Assembly (NCBI RefSeq): GCF_008369445.1
Contig: NZ_VTWH01000002.1
Span: forward strand, 558,001 to 622,000
Reading direction: 5' to 3'
Length of the DNA stretch: 64,000 nucleotides
Origin: Aureimonas fodinaquatilis
GTDB taxonomy: Bacteria; Pseudomonadota; Alphaproteobacteria; Rhizobiales; Rhizobiaceae
The notes beneath the pieces were generated by a model. That model had not been told where the DNA came from. It did no database searches and saw nothing but the letters and a program-made list of their open reading frames with translations. Position numbers and translations under genes: made by a program. Numbering within the stretch: position 1 is the first letter of the stretch; each line of letters begins with the position of its first letter. This document shows, one piece after another, positions 47,248 through 55,600 of the stretch.

Positions 47248-47943
47248 TTAGCTGTTCAAAACCTTCACACCTTCCGGGTCGGCCAATATCGCCATATTGG
47301 CAAGGCCCAGGAAAAGGCCATGTTCGACCACGCCCGGAATGGCATGAATTGCAGCACTCAGCGCTTCTGGATCGGGAATGCGGCCAAAAGATGCATCAAT
47401 GATCAAGTGTCCACCATCTGTAATGAAGGGCGCATCACCATTCTTGCGCAACGTCAGCGCACCGGAAAGCCCCATCATGCTGGCTGCCCGCTCAATAGCC
47501 AGATAGGTGGTCACCGCGCCAAAACCATTCACCTCGATCGGCAGCGGAAAAGCGCCCAAGGTGTCCACCAGCTTGGACGAATCGGCGATGACAATCATCC
47601 GCGCTGATGCTGCTGCCACAATTTTTTCGCGCAGCAACGCACCACCGCCGCCTTTGATCAGGCGCAGTTGCGGGTCAACCTCATCCGCGCCATCAATGGC
47701 CAGGTCCAGTTCCGGCAGTTCCTCAAGCGTGCTCAAAGGTACGTTCAGCTCACGGCACAGGCTTGCCGTGCGTTCGGATGTGGGCACGCCAACCAGCTGA
47801 AGTCCGGCGGCCACGCGCTCGGCCAGAACGCGCACAAAAGCCTCGGCGGTTGAGCCGCTGCCAATGCCAAGGCGCATGCCATCTTCCACATAGTCCAAAG
47901 CGTGGCGTGCTGCGTCCTCTTTCAGCCGTGCTGCATCGTTCAT
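47248..47943 (-). CDS. rpiA: Ribose-5-phosphate isomerase A
   Basis: The 231-residue protein has the RpiA motifs [50 protein letters not shown] (with the catalytic Asp/Glu/Lys set) and [11 protein letters not shown]. It interconverts ribose-5-phosphate and ribulose-5-phosphate in the pentose phosphate pathway. AGGAGAG precedes the ATG. It is divergent from gph, with about 100 bp between. Confidence 0.96.
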   Translation of the reverse strand: MNDAARLKEDAARHALDYVEDGMRLGIGSGSTAEAFVRVLAERVAAGLQLVGVPTSERTASLCRELNVPLSTLEELPELDLAIDGADEVDPQLRLIKGGGGALLREKIVAAASARMIVIADSSKLVDTLGAFPLPIEVNGFGAVTTYLAIERAASMMGLSGALTLRKNGDAPFITDGGHLIIDASFGRIPDPEALSAAIHAIPGVVEHGLFLGLANMAILADPEGVKVLNS

Positions 47944-48046
47944 TCCGAAATCTCTCCTCTCAGACCAGACTTTCGTCTAGCTGCTTCGCCGCGCCTTGTC
48001 GATTCGTTGCTTGACGACATGGGGCATGCCGCGCTTGATGCGGGGC

Positions 48047-48769
48047 ATGAGCGCACTTCAATCGACTGACTTCAAACATGGTATCCGGCCAATTGCGGTC
48101 TTTGATCTGGACGGCACGCTGGTAGACACCGCGCCAGACCTGACCGCAAGTCTGAACCATTGCCTCCATCTGCACGGCATGGCGCCGGTGTGTATCGAAA
48201 CGGTGCGCCCCTTTGCCGGCCACGGATCGCGGGCAATGTTGCGAGCGGCTTATGGCTGGGCCAACACCGAGTTGCCGGAAGACATGCTGGAACGGCACGT
48301 TGAAAATTTTCTGACCTATTACGAAGCCAATATTGCGGTTGGGTCCACCGCTTTTCCAGGTGCGGTTGAGGCATTGGACCGGCTGTCCCAAGCCGGCTTC
48401 ACGCTTGCCGTCTGCACGAACAAGTCAGAACGCCTGGCAAAGGTGCTTCTCGATTCGCTGGGCCTTTCAACACGTTTTGCGGCGATTTGCGGCTATGACA
48501 GTTTTCCGGCTCGCAAGCCTGACCCGCGTCATCTGGGCGGCACGATTGCGCAGGCTGGTGCTGAACACAGCAGCAGTGTCATGATCGGCGATACGGTGAC
48601 GGACATGGAAGCGGCGCGCAATCTTGGCATTGCATCGGTTCTGATGTCCTTCGGTTATGATGCAAATGAACAGGCGCGGGCCATGGCGACAAAAATTTTG
48701 CCAACATATGATGATCTGACCGCGAAGCTGCTTCTGGAACTTATGGACAGTGCCGGCTCGGGCAGTTGA
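48047..48769 (+). CDS. gph: Phosphoglycolate phosphatase (HAD superfamily)
   Basis: HAD motif I is VFDLDGTLVDTAPDL near the N-terminus, motif II is AVCTNKSERL, and motif III/IV is the K-P-D-P block (RKPDPRHL) followed by MIGDTVTDMEAARN. This is the Gph subclass that removes 2-phosphoglycolate from DNA repair and photorespiratory-like damage. The start at ATG 48047 gives 240 residues. The frame opens 51 bp earlier, but that extension has no family resemblance. The gene ends 55 bp before tRNA-Val. Confidence 0.9.
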   Translation: MSALQSTDFKHGIRPIAVFDLDGTLVDTAPDLTASLNHCLHLHGMAPVCIETVRPFAGHGSRAMLRAAYGWANTELPEDMLERHVENFLTYYEANIAVGSTAFPGAVEALDRLSQAGFTLAVCTNKSERLAKVLLDSLGLSTRFAAICGYDSFPARKPDPRHLGGTIAQAGAEHSSSVMIGDTVTDMEAARNLGIASVLMSFGYDANEQARAMATKILPTYDDLTAKLLLELMDSAGSGS

Positions 48770-48824
48770 CGTTCGTCCGGTGCGGCGGGTATATCGGCCC
48801 AGCCTTGCAGGAAGCAGGCTGTCC

Positions 48825-48899
48825 GGGCGCGTAGCTCAGCGGTAGAGCACCTCGTTCACATCGAGGGGGTCACAGGTTCGATCCCTGTCGCGCCCACCA
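48825..48899 (+). tRNA. tRNA-Val (anticodon CAC)
   Basis: Acceptor strands GGGCGCG/CGCGCCC, D-arm GCTC-AGCGGTA-GAGC, anticodon stem CCTCG/CGAGG around loop TTCACAT (anticodon CAC), T-arm CAGG-TTCGATC-CCTG and an encoded CCA complete a standard 75-nt tRNA. Its 3' end is the left attachment site of the element that follows. Confidence 0.97.
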
Positions 48900-48900
48900 T
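48873..48900 (+). repeat. attL: 28-bp direct repeat in the tRNA-Val 3' end
   Basis: The bases CAGGTTCGATCCCTGTCGCG plus CCCACCAT (48873-48900) cover the T-arm, 3' acceptor strand and CCA plus one base. The same 28 bp recur without mismatch at 51630-51657. The identity stops sharply on both sides. This is the pattern left by tyrosine-recombinase integration into a tRNA gene. Confidence 0.85.
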
Positions 48901-48929
48901 ATAAATCAATTGCTTACAATGATTTTACA

Positions 48930-48955
48930 AGTTTCCCGGTAGGTTCAGCGAACCT
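48930..48955. repeat. Left-end palindrome AGTTTCCC-N3-AGGTTC-N3-GAACCT
   Basis: AGTTTCCC at 48930-48937 is followed by the inverted pair AGGTTC (48941-48946) and GAACCT (48950-48955). A very similar block lies at 51533-51558 near the other border. It sits 30 bp inside attL and may be a recombinase or accessory-factor arm site; this is inference. Confidence 0.5.
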
Positions 48956-49017
48956 GAGGCTTCCAAAATTGCTCTTGCGTTTTATCTAAATTCTCCTGAT
49001 TTGACTCGGAGGATCCC

Positions 49018-49241
49018 ATGACAAACCCAGGCGATCGATATGCATATGCAGCCGTTGACAAGAACAATGAAGCGCTGAGCGATCAGGAGGTGCTTCGAGG
49101 TAGCGCACCGGTCCAGACGATGAGCTGATGCAATCGCTACGCAGTCTGGCCGCCGAGACGCTGGACAAATTCCCAGAGGGCTTTGAGGCGTTTTCGATCG
49201 AGCTTGCCAGCAAGATTGGTGAGGCCGATTTCTCGATGTGA
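49018..49241 (+). pseudogene. Small frameshifted gene of unknown family
   Basis: GGAGG five bases before an ATG at 49018 starts MTNPGDRYAYAAVDKNNEAL and reads to a stop at 49126. The downstream frame, entered near 49110, continues as GPDDELMQSLRSLAAETLDK through FSIELASKIGEADFSM to a stop at 49239. Together they would make a protein of about 74 residues with an amphipathic helical second half. The break lies in GAGGTAGCGCACCGGTCC, so a one- or two-base indel has probably disrupted the gene. A further short frame starts at 49238 (GTG, 20 residues, MSKKPDWFQGPTNTKVSPDV) and may be another remnant. Confidence 0.45.
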
Positions 49242-49553
49242 GCAAAAAGCCAGATTGGTTCCAAGGCCCTACGAATACGAAAGTAAGTCCGGATGTATGA
49301 CAGGGCACGCCCGCACGGACCGCGTGTGCACAACAATTGGGCTTTGCCTTTTGTGATTGAGTACAGGTTTCACATGCCTGGCACTTGGCACCGCTTCGAC
49401 TAAGGGCAAAGCTACTGAGGATAGGTCGGGAAAGGATTATTGAACTGCAGTGATTACAGAGAACGATTCAGAATTCGTTAACCGTTACAACTGCAAAAGC
49501 CTGGCCAAGGGTGGAACCAAAACGCAGCTATCGAGAAACTTTCTGAGGTATAA
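49242..49553. other. Non-coding stretch of 312 bp inside the element
   Basis: Apart from the 20-residue frame that starts at 49238, no gene is supported. The AT-rich part from about 49430 to 49553 likely holds the promoter and leader of the PBP gene. Confidence 0.4.
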
Positions 49554-51326
49554 ATGAGCGTTCCTAGCTTCCGGCCTAAAGCACCCTCATTTGGCATGAC
49601 GCCGAAAAGAAAACTTGGGCCAATCGAGCCCGCTAGAAATCGAATACGGACGCTCACAACTGTAACACTATTCGCAATCGCGTATGCGGCTATTACGGCG
49701 CGTCTTCTCGCTTTCGGAGTGGCGGATGAGACCTCGACAGCATACTATCCCGTAACACCGTCCGTAGCGCGCCCTGACATTCATGATAGGAATGGGAGTA
49801 TTCTCGCGACTGATTTGCCATCGTACTCAGCTTTTGCAGAGCCACGGCGAATTGTGGATGTGGACGAGGCTGTGGAGAAGATTCTGGCGGTTTTCCCGGA
49901 ATTAAATGCTCGCAGCTTGCATAGCCGCCTGAGAGGCGAGAGCGGATTTACGTGGATCAAGCGCTCCGTTACGCCAGCCGAACAGCAATCTTTGTGGCAA
50001 CAAGGCATTCCGGGAGTTGGATTTAGACGCGAGACAAGTCGGTTGTATCCAAATGGGCCTGCGGCTGCTCAAGTGCTCGGTGCGGTCAATATCGATAATC
50101 AAGGGATTTCTGGCATTGAGAAGTGGGTAGATCAAAGTGGCCTTGACGCCCTTCGCTCGGCAGGAATGGATCTGCAAAAGGCTGATCTCACGCCCGTAGA
50201 ATTAAGTCTGGATCTAAAAGTCCAACAAGCATTCGCGCATGAGCTTCACGCAGAGATCGAAAGATACAATGCTATTGGCGGTGCTGGGCTGGTGCTCAAT
50301 GTGAATAACGGAGAAGTCATATCGCTCGTGTCAATTCCGGATTTTGATCCGAACGACTCCACACAGGCACTTAAGCCGGAAAACATTAATCGCATTAATG
50401 TCGGTGTTTACGAAATGGGCTCGACGTTTAAAGCGCTAACGACTGCGATGTCGTTGGACTCTGGCATTTACAATATGCACTCTGTTCTTGATGCGAGTAA
50501 GCCCCTGAGTTTTGGCCGTTTTCGGATCAATGACTTTCGAGGAGAAAATAGACCGTTGAATGTGCCAGAGGCGTTTCTCGCTTCTTCGAACATAGCTTTC
50601 GGCCGTATGGCAATGGGTGTAGGCGTAGATCAGCACAAAAGCTTCTTGAAAAAACTGGGGCAATTAGATCGTTTGGTCACAGAATTACCCGAGAATGCAA
50701 CTCCAATTGTCCCTAAAAATTGGCAGCCGGTGAATACTGCGACGATCGCCTTTGGTCACGGGCTTGCCGTAACCCCACTGCAGGCCGCAATGGGTGTCTC
50801 AGCGCTTGTGAATGGTGGCCATTTGATTAGGCCAACTTTCATCAAGGGGTCCGATGTGTCCGCAAGAACTATTCAGGATGCTGTTATTAAGACCGAAACC
50901 GTTGAAGAGTTGCGATATCTGATGCGGCTGAATGCACTTTCCGGATCGGCCAAAGGAGCCGACCTGCCAGGATATTACGTTGGAGGAAAAACCGGAACAG
51001 CCGAGAAAGTCGTAAATGGGCGCTATGATAAGACCCGAGTGATGACTTCTTTCATGGGCGTTCTACCAGCTAACAATCCGCAATATCTGGTTCTTGTAAT
51101 TCTCGATGAACCAAAGCCCACAAAAGATACACACGGGTTTCGCACTTCAGGGTGGAACGCGGTACCAGCGGCCTCCCGAATAATGAGGAGAATTCTGCCA
51201 ATAATGAGGGTGGCTCCAAAGCTTGGAACGCCGGAAAACCCATTCCCTTATGTAACCGCGCAGAGGCCTTTTGGGATCAACCGAATTCAGACTGATCAGC
51301 CGAATTTAACCCTGACCAATCTTTAA
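49554..51326 (+). CDS. Peptidoglycan D,D-transpeptidase, FtsI/PBP3-like class B penicillin-binding protein
   Basis: The 590-residue protein has one N-terminal membrane helix (about 32-54), a dimerisation/pedestal domain and a transpeptidase domain with all three catalytic motifs. These are S-x-x-K as Ser290-Thr-Phe-Lys in YEMGSTFKALT, S-x-N as Ser344-Ser-Asn346, and K-T-G at 479-481 in VGGKTGTAEK. Length is normal for FtsI. It should cross-link septal peptidoglycan in the periplasm and be a beta-lactam target. The normal ftsI lies in the division gene cluster; this copy stands alone inside a tRNA-integrated element with more AT-rich codon use, so it is probably an acquired paralog. A weak GAGG precedes the ATG by eight bases. 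Confidence 0.9.
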   Translation: MSVPSFRPKAPSFGMTPKRKLGPIEPARNRIRTLTTVTLFAIAYAAITARLLAFGVADETSTAYYPVTPSVARPDIHDRNGSILATDLPSYSAFAEPRRIVDVDEAVEKILAVFPELNARSLHSRLRGESGFTWIKRSVTPAEQQSLWQQGIPGVGFRRETSRLYPNGPAAAQVLGAVNIDNQGISGIEKWVDQSGLDALRSAGMDLQKADLTPVELSLDLKVQQAFAHELHAEIERYNAIGGAGLVLNVNNGEVISLVSIPDFDPNDSTQALKPENINRINVGVYEMGSTFKALTTAMSLDSGIYNMHSVLDASKPLSFGRFRINDFRGENRPLNVPEAFLASSNIAFGRMAMGVGVDQHKSFLKKLGQLDRLVTELPENATPIVPKNWQPVNTATIAFGHGLAVTPLQAAMGVSALVNGGHLIRPTFIKGSDVSARTIQDAVIKTETVEELRYLMRLNALSGSAKGADLPGYYVGGKTGTAEKVVNGRYDKTRVMTSFMGVLPANNPQYLVLVILDEPKPTKDTHGFRTSGWNAVPAASRIMRRILPIMRVAPKLGTPENPFPYVTAQRPFGINRIQTDQPNLTLTNL

Positions 51327-51629
51327 ATAGGATGTCATTAACGTGCCCTCAAAAGCTCATCTCTAGTTGCTGGGTGTCGAAAGTCGCCCCTGTCATCTCA
51401 TTACATTCTGCCAATGAAAGATGTGCCGAAGGAGCTAAGACGATCCGCGAATTTAGCCGGGCAGCGGCGACCGGTTCAGGCCCAGCAGAATCCGCGTCGA
51501 GCAGCCAGAGCGCTCGAAATTTAATGTTTACGAGTTTCCCACAGGTTCGCGGAACCTGTTTAGGGGAACGGAAGCGGAGACCAAAAACGGCCTTTTACAA
51601 GTGGCCCTGTTCCCAGAAGCGCAGGGCGG
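51327..51629. other. Non-coding right arm of the element, 303 bp
   Basis: No gene is supported. The stretch contains the right-end palindrome (51533-51558) and ends at attR. No intrinsic terminator for the PBP gene is obvious. Confidence 0.45.
51533..51558. repeat. Right-end palindrome AGTTTCCC-N-CAGGTTC-GCG-GAACCTG
   Basis: AGTTTCCC at 51533-51540, then CAGGTTC (51542-51548) and its reverse complement GAACCTG (51552-51558). It matches the block at 48930-48955 in order and spacing to within a base or so and lies 71 bp inside attR. Confidence 0.5.
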
Positions 51630-51657
51630 CAGGTTCGATCCCTGTCGCGCCCACCAT
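51630..51657 (+). repeat. attR: 28-bp copy of the tRNA-Val 3' end
   Basis: Exact copy of 48873-48900. No 5' tRNA half precedes it, so it is not a functional tRNA gene. Confidence 0.85.
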
Positions 51658-51758
51658 CGCCCGCCAGTAAATTAAGCTGACGCAGAAAATGCCGCACCTT
51701 ATGGGAACTCACACGCCCCTGCGTCATTATCCTTTCAACTGCGAAAGGAGAGCTTGTT

Positions 51759-51962
51759 ATGGATTGGAATCGTGTTGAGGGCAGCTGGAAGCAATTTTCC
51801 GGTAAAGTCAAAGAACAGTGGGGTAAACTCACCGACGATGATATCACCCAGATCAACGGCAATCGTGAACAGCTTGAGGGGAAGCTTCAGGAACGTTATG
51901 GCAAAGCCAAGGACGAAGTGAAGAAAGACGTTGACGATTGGTATGGTCGTCAATCCTGGTAA
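51759..51962 (+). CDS. CsbD family stress protein
   Basis: The 67-residue hydrophilic protein begins MDWNRVEGSWKQFSGKVKEQWGKLTDDD, the CsbD consensus, followed by an amphipathic helix (GKLQERYGKAKDEVKKDVDDW). CsbD-like proteins are small and stress-inducible, with no defined biochemical role. AAAGGAGA lies upstream of the ATG. It is a single-gene unit with its own terminator. Confidence 0.93.
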   Translation: MDWNRVEGSWKQFSGKVKEQWGKLTDDDITQINGNREQLEGKLQERYGKAKDEVKKDVDDWYGRQSW

Positions 51963-51968
51963 GCATCA

Positions 51969-51996
51969 AAGGCCCCGTCCAATCGGGGCCTTTTTC
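51969..51996 (+). terminator. Rho-independent terminator after csbD-family gene
   Basis: AGGCCCCG (51971-51978) and CGGGGCCT (51985-51992) form a GC-rich stem around TCCAAT, followed at once by TTTT. Confidence 0.9.
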
Positions 51997-52040
51997 ACAT
52001 CCTGAGATAGATCAGTTTTAGTTGCGTTGGAGTTGGGGAA

Positions 52041-52376
52041 ATGATCTCGATTGGTACTTTGATTTACAGTCTGGTCGCTTTGGCAGGTGGTGCATGGGGC
52101 GCCAAAATTGCCAAGGCGAATGTCTTGCATGGTGTTCTGGCCGTCTTGGCCTCAGTTCTTATCGGCCTTGGCCTGCAGGTTATGGCCCAGACCATCATTG
52201 TGGTTGGTGTCGCGCAGGTGGTTGTTACCATTCTCGTCGCCATGGCTTTTGGCATGAATTTCCGTCAGGCGGTCATTGTATTGGTGGTGAGCCAGGCCCT
52301 GTCCTTCGCTGTAGCATTCCTGATCAACTTTTTCTGGGGGCTGGAAAGCTCTTTGACCAGACAACCAGTTGGCTGA
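52041..52376 (+). CDS. Small four-helix membrane protein, unknown function
   Basis: The 111-residue protein is almost entirely hydrophobic, with about four transmembrane helices (LIYSLVALAGGAWGAKIA, HGVLAVLASVLIGLGLQV, IIVVGVAQVVVTILVAMAFG, AVIVLVVSQALSFAVAFLINFF). It is flanked by a terminator on each side, so it is its own transcription unit. It is not recognised as a named family. The neighbouring CsbD gene hints at a stress role, but that is weak. Confidence 0.75.
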   Translation: MISIGTLIYSLVALAGGAWGAKIAKANVLHGVLAVLASVLIGLGLQVMAQTIIVVGVAQVVVTILVAMAFGMNFRQAVIVLVVSQALSFAVAFLINFFWGLESSLTRQPVG

Positions 52377-52398
52377 TATCTTCGCCGAGCAATCACAG

Positions 52399-52433
52399 AA
52401 CCCGCAGCGAAATGCTTTCGCTGCGGGTTTTTT
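52399..52433 (+). terminator. Rho-independent terminator after the small membrane protein
   Basis: AACCCGCAGCGAAA (52399-52412) pairs exactly with TTTCGCTGCGGGTT (52416-52429) around the loop TGC and is followed by a run of T. Confidence 0.93.
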
Positions 52434-52549
52434 ATCATCAAAAAACATCAATATTACTGAAACTTCCCATGTCCATTAAAGGATAAACTACCTCTATTTT
52501 TAACGACCCGCGTTCTGTCGTTGCAGTTGCATCACCCTCCAACCAAAGA

Positions 52550-52606
52550 AGTACTCTCATATTACTCCTGAAAGAGGTTTTCGGACCGGCATTGGGAGAG
52601 AGTACT
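52550..52606 (+). promoter_or_regulatory. Leader inverted repeat covering the adhesin ribosome-binding site
   Basis: AGTACTCTC (52550-52558) is the exact reverse complement of GAGAGTACT (52598-52606). The second arm overlaps the Shine-Dalgarno sequence GGGAGAG and ends one base before the ATG at 52608. If both arms are in the transcript, pairing would hide the ribosome-binding site; a 39-base loop lies between. Confidence 0.5.
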
Positions 52607-52607
52607 C

Positions 52608-55600
52608 ATGGTAATCAAGGTTACGTCGAAGGCTGATGGATCTTCGCAAAGCACCGTTTCAAATAGTATTCTGCTGAACGACGCCAGCGTAGTGGAAGTT
52701 CAGCTATCTCCAGGTGATGTCGCATCCTTAGACCGTGTCGGCAACGATCTTCTGATAAGGCTGGAATCCGGCGAAACAATTCTGATCCAGAACTTCTTTG
52801 CTGCTGGCCAGGACAATGACCTTGTCCTGCGCGCGGATGACGGCACGCTATACTGGGCCGAGGGGTTAGATGGTTCGTCGGGAGTGGCTCTGACCGAGAT
52901 AGGCTCCGTCGACCAGCTTATCGGCGGTGCGGGTGGTTTGGGCGGAATTCCTGCGGGCGCTCTGCTTGGCGCACTCGGGGCCGCGGCCATCGGAGGCGTG
53001 GCAATTGCTGCTGGCTCATCAGGCAGCAGCGGTGGCGGCGCGCAGCCGCCAATTTCTCCGCCAGATCCAGTTTTGCCAGTTCCGCCAGTTATGCCATCAA
53101 CGCCTGCAAATCTCGCAGTAAGCCCGGATGGAACGCTGCTCACTGGCTCAGGACAGCCCGGCACCTCCGTCGTTGTTGTCAGTGCGGATGGCATCAATAT
53201 CGGTGTCGGCATCGTAAATCCGGACGGGACATTTGCGGTCGTTCTTCAACCTCCACAAGTTGACGGAGAGGTGCTCACCGTCGTCGCCTCAGACAATCAG
53301 GGTCAGATGTCATCGCCGGCACTGGTATTGGCACCCGACATCACAGCACCGCCAGCGCCGGATAATCTGTCGGTTTCGGCAGACGGATCGATCCTGACAG
53401 GAACCGGCGAACCCGGCTCCACAGTTCAGGTAACGAATGCTGCCGGTGTTATTCTTGGCACGGCGCCTGTCTCTGCTGCCGGTACATTCCAGATTTCCCT
53501 CGTTCCGGCTCAGATTGACGGCGAAATTCTCACTGCCACTCAAACTGACGCGTCAGGAAATACGTCCAGCCCTGGCTTTGCGAGTGCACCTGACCTGACT
53601 CCCCCCGAAACGGCAACGCCAGACGCTCCAACGGATATTACCGTGGCCGCTAATGGCCTGAGCCTTTCCGGTAACGGAGAAGCGGGAGCCGCTGTTAACG
53701 TCACAGGGCCGGATGGCCTTGTTGCGAGCGGCGAGGTCAATGAGGACGGGACATTTGTTATCCCCCTCCCCACGCCCCTGCTCAATGGCGAAGTCGTCAC
53801 TGTCACTCAGACCAATGCCTCAGGAAACACTTCGGAACCCGGCTTTGGCATTGCACCCGATGTGACGCCGCCGGCCATTCCGGGTGATCTGCTGGTTACG
53901 CCCGATGGTCTCAGCCTTACCGGAACCGGTGAAGCCGGAGCGTCTGTCTCCGTCACCGGTCCTGATGGGCTGGACCTTACCGGTACCGTGGACGAGGATG
54001 GAACCTTCACCATCGCTCTGCCAACACCGCTGCTCAATGGTGAGGAAATCACCGTTACCCAGACCGATGCCGCAGGCCTTGTCTCACCTCCCGGCGTCGT
54101 CAGCGCACCCGATGTGACACCGCCAGCCATTCCGGGTGATCTGCTGATCACGCCCGATGGCCTCAGCCTCACCGGAACCGGTGAAGCCGGAGCGTCTGTC
54201 TCTGTCACCGGGCCTGATGGGCTGGACCTCACCGGCACCGTGGACGAGGATGGAACCTTCACCATCGCTCTGCCAACACCGCTGCTCAATGGTGAGGAAC
54301 TCACCGTTACCCAGACCGATGCTGCGGGCCTTGTCTCACCTCCCGGCGCCGTCAGCGCACCGGATGTGACGCCACCAGCCATTCCGGGTGATCTGCTGGT
54401 TGCGCCCGATGGCCTCAGCCTTACCGGAACCGGTGAAGCCGGAGCGTCTGTTTCTGTCACCGGCCCTGATGGGTTGGACCTCACCGGCACCGTGGACGAG
54501 GATGGAACCTTCACCATCGCTCTGCCAACACCGCTGCTCAATGGTGAGGAACTCACCGTCACCCAGACCGATGCTGCGGGCCTTGTCTCACCCCCCGGCG
54601 CCGTCAGCGCACCGGATGTGATGCCACCAGCCATTCCGGGTGATCTGCTGGTTGCGCCCGATGGCCTCAGCCTTACCGGAACCGGTGAAGCCGGAGCGTC
54701 TGTTTCTGTCACCGGGCCTGATGGGCTGGACCTGACCGGCACCGTTGAAGAGGATGGAACCTTCACCATCGCTCTGCCAACACCGCTGCTCAATGGTGAG
54801 GAACTCACCGTTACCCAGACCGATGCTGCGGGCCTTGTCTCACCTCCCGGCGCCGTCAGCGCACCCGATGTAACGCCACCGGCCATTCCGGGTGATCTGC
54901 TGATCACGCCCGATGGCCTCAGCCTGACCGGAACCGGTGAAGCCGGAGCGTCTGTCTCCGTCACCGGGCCTGATGGGCTGGACCTTACCGGCACCGTCGA
55001 CGAGGATGGAACCTTCACCATTGCTCTGCCAACGCCGCTGCTCAATGGTGAGGAACTCACTGTTACCCAGACCGATGCTGTGGGCCTTGTCTCACCTCCC
55101 GGTGCCGTCAGCGCACCCGATGTGACACTGCCAATTGCACCATTCGGCCTTCAGGTGGATGAAGACGGCGAATTCCTGAGCGGCTTTGGCGAGCCAGACA
55201 CACGGGTTGTTGCAACAAATTCGGCTGGTGATGTCGTTGGTGAGGGAGTTATTCTGGCTGACGGATCATTTACGATTGAACTGGCGACACCCCAGGTTGA
55301 GGGATTGCCGCTGTCGGTCATTTCTATTGACGCAGCGGATAATGAATCGCTGCCCGGGACCGCCAGCACGCCGGACCTGACGGCCCCGGCACCAGTGACA
55401 AATCTGGTCGTTTCGGAAGACGGCGCCTTCGTTTCCGGTTCTGGTGAGATTGGCGCCACCGTGGTCGTTTATGGACCGAACAGCCAATTCCTTGGCGATG
55501 GTGTGGTGGACCTGGACGGTAGCTTCACCATCGAGCTGAGCGTGCCGCAGCTCAACAATGAGTTGTTGACCCTGACGCAACAGGATGAGGGAGGAAACAT

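Larger units (their letters stand above)
48873..51657. mobile_element. tRNA-Val-integrated element of about 2.8 kb carrying a PBP gene, no integrase seen
   Basis: The element is bounded by the 28-bp att repeats. It contains a frameshifted small gene, an intact FtsI-like transpeptidase gene, about 300 bp of non-coding DNA on each side of it, and a related palindrome near each border. Base composition is visibly more AT-rich than the surrounding housekeeping genes. No recombinase gene is present, so it is either a deletion remnant of a larger island or a non-autonomous passenger mobilised in trans. Confidence 0.75.

Noticed and set aside
48982-49336. Overlapping minus-strand frames of about 110 residues in the island
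   Set aside because: They lie opposite the frameshifted small gene; composition and starts do not support coding.
51601-51657. Second tRNA-Val gene
   Set aside because: Only the last 28 bp of a tRNA are present; no D-arm or anticodon arm precedes them. It is attR.
51332-51670. 112-residue plus-strand frame at the right end of the island
   Set aside because: It runs through the palindrome and attR, has no good ribosome-binding site and the product has no protein-like domain.
53807-55060. 417-residue open frame on the minus strand, highly repetitive
   Set aside because: It is the antisense image of the five 252-bp adhesin repeats. The Ser/Pro/Val-rich product has no independent start signal.
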